A stretch of 64,000 bases of DNA from CAXBDP01 sp963974465 (lineage in GTDB: Bacteria > Bacteroidota > Bacteroidia > Cytophagales > Cyclobacteriaceae): assembly GCA_049340005.1 (NCBI GenBank), contig JBMPIY010000017.1. One strand, given 5' to 3'. How positions within the stretch are numbered: the first letter of the stretch is position 1; each line of letters begins with the position of its first letter. Below are positions 62,703-64,000 of the stretch, piece by piece. The position numbers and the translations under genes are program-made. The notes below the pieces were generated by a model. That model worked only from the letters and a program-made list of their open reading frames with translations, did no database searches and was not told where the DNA came from.

Positions 62703-63899
62703 ATGTATAGTACACTAAAAGAAAAATTAAGTAAAGAACTGCAAGAAATTAAAGATGCAGGTCTTTATAAAACAGAAAGAATTATTACCACTCCACAGGG
62801 AGCGGACATCAAAACGAGCGAAGGGCGGGAGGTTATAAACTTTTGCGCAAATAACTATCTAGGTTTATCATCCGACCCAAAAGTAATTGAAGCTGCTAAA
62901 AATTCCATTGACACACATGGATTTGGAATGTCTTCTGTGCGCTTTATTTGTGGAACGCAGGATATCCATAAAGAATTGGAAGAGAAGATTTCAAAGTTTT
63001 TGGGAATGGAAGATACTATATTATATGCCGCAGCTTTTGATGCAAATGGTGGAGTATTCGAGCCACTTTTTGGTCCTGAAGATGCAATAATTTCTGATGC
63101 GCTAAATCATGCAAGTATTATTGATGGAGTGAGACTTTGCAAGGCAATGCGGTATCGCTATAATCATAATGACATGGCCGATTTGGAGCAAAAACTCATC
63201 GAGGCTAATGAAGCAGGGGCGAAAGAGAAGATTATTGTGACTGATGGTGTATTTTCAATGGATGGCACGATTGCCCAACTAGATAAAATCTGTGATTTGG
63301 CTGATAAATACAACGCCTTAGTAATGACAGATGAGTGTCATTCAACGGGATTTATGGGTAGAACTGGCCGTGGAGTACATGAATTCCGCAATGTGATGGA
63401 TAGAGTAGATATTATCACAGGCACTTTGGGTAAGGCATTGGGAGGTGCTTCTGGTGGCTTTACCTCAGGTAAAAAAGAGATTATTGAAATCCTTCGTCAA
63501 CGATCAAGACCATATTTGTTTAGCAATACGCTAGCTCCATCAATTGTAGGTGCGTCTATTGCGGTCTTTGACAGACTAAGTGAAACTACAGAATTGCGTG
63601 ATAGACTTGAAGAGAACACCAAATATTTCAGAGAGCAAATGACTGAAGCAGGCTTTGATATAAAGCCTGGCGAGCATGCAATAGTACCGATTATGTTGTA
63701 CGAAGCTCCACTAGCTCAGCAATTTGCAGAGAAGCTATTAGCGAAAGGTATATATGTAATTGGATTCTATTATCCGGTAGTACCAAAGGGACAAGCTAGG
63801 ATTCGAGTTCAGATTTCAGCTATTCACTCACGTGAACATTTAGATAAAGCAATAAATGCTTTCACCGAAGTGGGTAAAGAACTTGCAGTATTGAAATAG
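62703..63899 (+). CDS. kbl: 2-amino-3-ketobutyrate CoA ligase (glycine C-acetyltransferase)
   Basis: A 398-residue PLP-dependent enzyme of the alpha-oxoamine synthase family, of normal length. The PLP Lys is K244 in GTLGKALGG; other marks are NNYLGLSSDP, the cofactor-binding DECHSTGFMG and SGGFTSG. It splits 2-amino-3-ketobutyrate with CoA to glycine and acetyl-CoA. Together with the nearby SDR threonine dehydrogenase it gives a complete threonine-to-glycine route, whose glycine could feed the GcvH-containing cleavage system. Confidence 0.95.
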   Translation: MYSTLKEKLSKELQEIKDAGLYKTERIITTPQGADIKTSEGREVINFCANNYLGLSSDPKVIEAAKNSIDTHGFGMSSVRFICGTQDIHKELEEKISKFLGMEDTILYAAAFDANGGVFEPLFGPEDAIISDALNHASIIDGVRLCKAMRYRYNHNDMADLEQKLIEANEAGAKEKIIVTDGVFSMDGTIAQLDKICDLADKYNALVMTDECHSTGFMGRTGRGVHEFRNVMDRVDIITGTLGKALGGASGGFTSGKKEIIEILRQRSRPYLFSNTLAPSIVGASIAVFDRLSETTELRDRLEENTKYFREQMTEAGFDIKPGEHAIVPIMLYEAPLAQQFAEKLLAKGIYVIGFYYPVVPKGQARIRVQISAIHSREHLDKAINAFTEVGKELAVLK

Positions 63900-64000
63900 A
63901 AGTGGTGAAATGTAATTAATTAGGGCATAATACTGAAAAATAGTTGGTGAAACGCCCATATAGGCTTTGACTATCAATAAGTTACGTAGAGTTTACTGAA
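63900..64000 (+). other. Window edge after kbl
   Basis: About 100 bp with no reading frame, terminator or motif that I can support; whatever follows is outside the window. Confidence 0.5.

Larger units (their letters stand above)
357..62832. repeat. Dispersed, over-represented octamer GCGGGAGG / CCTCCCGC (at least 33 exact copies)
   Basis: As GCGGGAGG on the plus strand, starts at 734, 2116, 14950, 16352, 24817, 27413, 31799, 33776, 39931, 44463, 44644, 49640, 53322, 58262 and 62825. As CCTCCCGC, starts at 357, 11352, 13706, 14303, 15168, 17260, 23468, 23617, 26825, 28434, 33401, 39027, 42566, 44246, 48742, 52846, 56895 and 62663. Three copies are intergenic (11352, 13706, 62663); the rest lie in genes in all frames and both senses. 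Flanking bases show no shared extension. Near-misses are at 31165 (CCTCCCGT), 55742 (CCCCCCGC) and 56064 (ACGGGAGG). The count was made by eye, so a few could be missed. Confidence 0.9.

Noticed and set aside
357..62832. GCGGGAGG as a ribosome-binding site
   Set aside because: Most copies lie deep inside genes and on both strands; they do not sit at a fixed distance before start codons.
357..62832. GCGGGAGG as a strand-biased Chi or KOPS site
   Set aside because: Orientation is 15 versus 18 in this window and alternates, so no replication-direction bias is visible. Chi-like function is kept only as a hypothesis.
357..62832. GCGGGAGG as a by-product of a protein motif
   Set aside because: It is read in all frames and both senses in unrelated genes and also lies between genes.

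Overview
The window looks like chromosome of an AT-rich, probably marine, gliding-type Bacteroidota of the order Cytophagales. The evidence is the type IX secretion genes sprA, porU and porV, the conserved Bacteroidota orders maeB-ruvA-sprA-gcvH and flippase-dut-nucleotidyltransferase-TPR-DUF4292-EnvC, DUF4837 and DUF4292 lipoproteins, a 7-gene Mrp Na+/H+ antiporter operon and TAnnTTTG-like promoters. Taxonomy below order level is not resolvable from sequence reading alone.

Layout. 1-1.2 kb: end of a copper/heavy-metal operon (AraC-type regulator with a CxxC metal motif, then the N-terminus of a P1B ATPase). 1.6-6.25 kb: a giant one-piece Eco57I-like restriction-methylation protein carrying an in-frame insert of a DUF559 nuclease-like domain plus short palindromes. 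6.3-11.3 kb: accessory block of small unknown genes, a possible UDG-fold protein, an HTH-like protein and an SSS-like membrane protein. 11.4-13.6 kb: dipeptidyl peptidase IV. 13.8-19.6 kb: mrpABCDEFG. 19.6-23.0 kb: a disturbed spot with a cupin pseudogene remnant, an IS982-family element and an orphan secreted protein. 23.1-29.5 kb: porU-porV-M16-cupin operon (minus strand). 29.6-36.3 kb: pssA, an MBL hydrolase, an FAD oxidoreductase, a TolB-like surface protein, yicC. 36.3-47.7 kb: tonB-like gene, gcvH, sprA, ruvA, maeB. 47.8-59.6 kb: long minus-strand run of envelope and housekeeping genes (DUF4837, LysM transglycosylase, gatA, tatA, EnvC-like, DUF4292, TPR, nucleotidyltransferase, dut, flippase, enoyl-CoA hydratase). 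59.8-63.9 kb: isocitrate dehydrogenase and the threonine-to-glycine pair tdh/kbl.

The most unusual signal is not a gene. The octamer GCGGGAGG (or its complement CCTCCCGC) occurs at least 33 times; base composition predicts fewer than one. It lies in all reading frames of unrelated genes and in three intergenic spots, so it is selected or maintained at DNA or RNA level. Copies tend to alternate in orientation and to form inverted pairs, CCTCCCGC then GCGGGAGG, usually 160-1400 bp apart and inside one transcription unit. It is missing from 2.1-11.35 kb (accessory DNA) and from 17.3-23.5 kb (IS region). It resembles the E. coli Chi site (6 of 8 positions) but shows no strand bias here. I do not recall a described motif of this kind in this group.

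Functional themes: envelope biogenesis and protein export (SprA, PorU, PorV, TatA, TonB, EnvC-like, transglycosylase, flippase), ion homeostasis (Mrp), central metabolism (malic enzyme, isocitrate dehydrogenase, GcvH, TDH/KBL), and one defence locus. I found no tRNA, rRNA, CRISPR array or replication origin.
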